This document shows positions 31,353 through 32,047 of a DNA stretch of 32,047 nucleotides, one piece after another (the stretch's first letter is position 1; each line of letters opens with the position of its first letter). The translations under genes were made by a program, and so were the position numbers. Below the pieces are notes generated by a model. It was not told the DNA's origin and did no database searches. It worked only from the letters and a program-made list of their open reading frames with translations. This stretch comes from an uncultured Clostridia bacterium (GTDB lineage Bacteria; Bacillota; Clostridia; Oscillospirales; Butyricicoccaceae). The stretch lies in contig CAJUSB010000026.1 of assembly GCA_910589115.1 (NCBI GenBank), positions 1 through 32,047 on the forward strand. The letters are read 5' to 3'.

Positions 31353-31762
31353 CTGGTTTGCCTGATATAGATATCAAATTAGGTGATAATTGGCAGCTTA
31401 CGCAGGCTGCGGATGGTGACGCGCCGCTGTGTTCGGAGCTTGACTGCCTTTACCAAAATATTGTCCTTGAAGCATTGACGCAGCTAGGCGATTTATTTTA
31501 TGATGCAGAATGGGGCTGCGGGCTGTATGGATTCATCCAGTCCGAATTTGACGAACTAACTCAGCTAGAAATTACACAACGGATCAAAAGCAAACTCGAA
31601 CGGCGTGAGGTGATTTTGCCGGAAAGCATAGCGGTAATGCTTGAGCTTCAAAATAATAACCTTATAATCCGTACTTTATTCCAGCTTGCAGAAGAGAACG
31701 AACCCCGGCAATTAAATATTATAGTGGATTCCGTCAGCGTGGAGGTGGTCTCAAATGATTGA
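31349..31762 (+). CDS. Baseplate wedge protein, gp25/gpW/Mu gp46-like
   Basis: 137 aa. DIKLGDNWQLTQAADGDAP, LEALTQLGDLFYDAEWGCGL and LTQLEITQRIKSKLERRE match the usual layout of T4 gp25-type baseplate wedge proteins as in Mu gp46. It overlaps the preceding gene by 4 nt and the following baseplate J gene by 8 nt. Confidence 0.75.
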   Translation: MTGLPDIDIKLGDNWQLTQAADGDAPLCSELDCLYQNIVLEALTQLGDLFYDAEWGCGLYGFIQSEFDELTQLEITQRIKSKLERREVILPESIAVMLELQNNNLIIRTLFQLAEENEPRQLNIIVDSVSVEVVSND

Positions 31763-32047
31763 TAAAAGTATACTAGATGAAGTTCTGCCCGTTCCTGATA
31801 TGGACACACTGCGTGATAAGAAAATTACCGAGCTGCAAGAGGCAGGATTTGTAATCACGAACTTTCATTCAGGTGGTATTTTTTATACTATGCTGATGAT
31901 TGTGCTGTGTATTAAAATCGAGCTGATACAACTGCTGCGGACAGTGCTAAACAATATGTTTGTATCGCATGCGACCGGCGTATGGCTTGATCTTAGAGCA
32001 ATCAGCAAAAAAATATTCACAAGCAGTGAGAAAAGAGGTATAATGAG
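31755..32047 (+). CDS. Baseplate J-like protein (Mu gp47-like), 3' end outside the window
   Basis: ATG 31755, with GGAGGTGG 6-7 nt upstream, opens a frame that runs off the window after 97 codons. It reads MIDKSILDEVLPVPDMDTLR, then ELQEAGFVITNFHSGGIFY, and later FVSHATGVWLDLRA, a motif shared by N-termini of baseplate J proteins (compare ATGEWLDLKA). The position after the gp25-like gene is as in Mu and P2. Confidence 0.78.
   Translation, partial: MIDKSILDEVLPVPDMDTLRDKKITELQEAGFVITNFHSGGIFYTMLMIVLCIKIELIQLLRTVLNNMFVSHATGVWLDLRAISKKIFTSSEKRGIM

Overview
The window looks like chromosomal DNA of an anaerobic, Gram-positive gut-type bacterium of the class Clostridia, most likely order Oscillospirales. 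The lineage is inferred from style and not tested. The clues are rubrerythrin, a TM1266-type [FeFe]-hydrogenase-linked regulator, an FMN-riboswitch ribDEAH operon, an SLH-domain S-layer-type protein, a clostripain-family protease, strong AGGAGG ribosome binding sites and moderate-to-high GC.

Layout. Positions 1-231 hold GC-rich repeats. Next are sbcD-sbcC (232-4586, DNA end processing) and an MBL-fold hydrolase (4627-5403), all on the + strand. On the - strand are a two-gene unit of a TM1266-like regulator and an orphan NitT/TauT-type substrate-binding lipoprotein (5424-6729), rubrerythrin (6944-7483) with its own promoter, and the riboflavin operon ribD-ribE-ribBA-ribH (11347 down to 7635). 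The riboflavin operon starts from a consensus promoter and an FMN riboswitch with an intrinsic terminator. Two inverted copies of a hairpin-rich interspersed repeat sit inside this transcription unit, and a related repeat lies upstream of sbcD.

The divergent intergenic region 11360-12335 is unusually rich. It holds the riboswitch, two back-to-back promoters, a candidate small RNA of about 117 nt with its own promoter and terminator (11985-12101), a long imperfect inverted repeat, and a second promoter that reads into a 1458-codon S-layer-type gene with very biased codon use. A membrane-anchored C11 protease follows.

From 19463 onward the DNA is mobile. A decayed IS1-family copy abuts a Mu-like prophage whose left half (regulation, transposition, packaging, portal) is absent. 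The head genes are broken: the protease/scaffold gene is truncated and frameshifted, and the major capsid gene has lost its N-terminal half. The contractile-tail genes are intact and close-packed: tail completion, sheath, tube, a chaperone pair joined by a -1 frameshift site, tape measure, hub and baseplate. A - strand gene resembling a lone Spo0A C-terminal domain sits between the capsid remnant and the tail genes. The result is either a prophage in early decay or a tail-only (tailocin-like) locus. The window ends inside the baseplate J gene.
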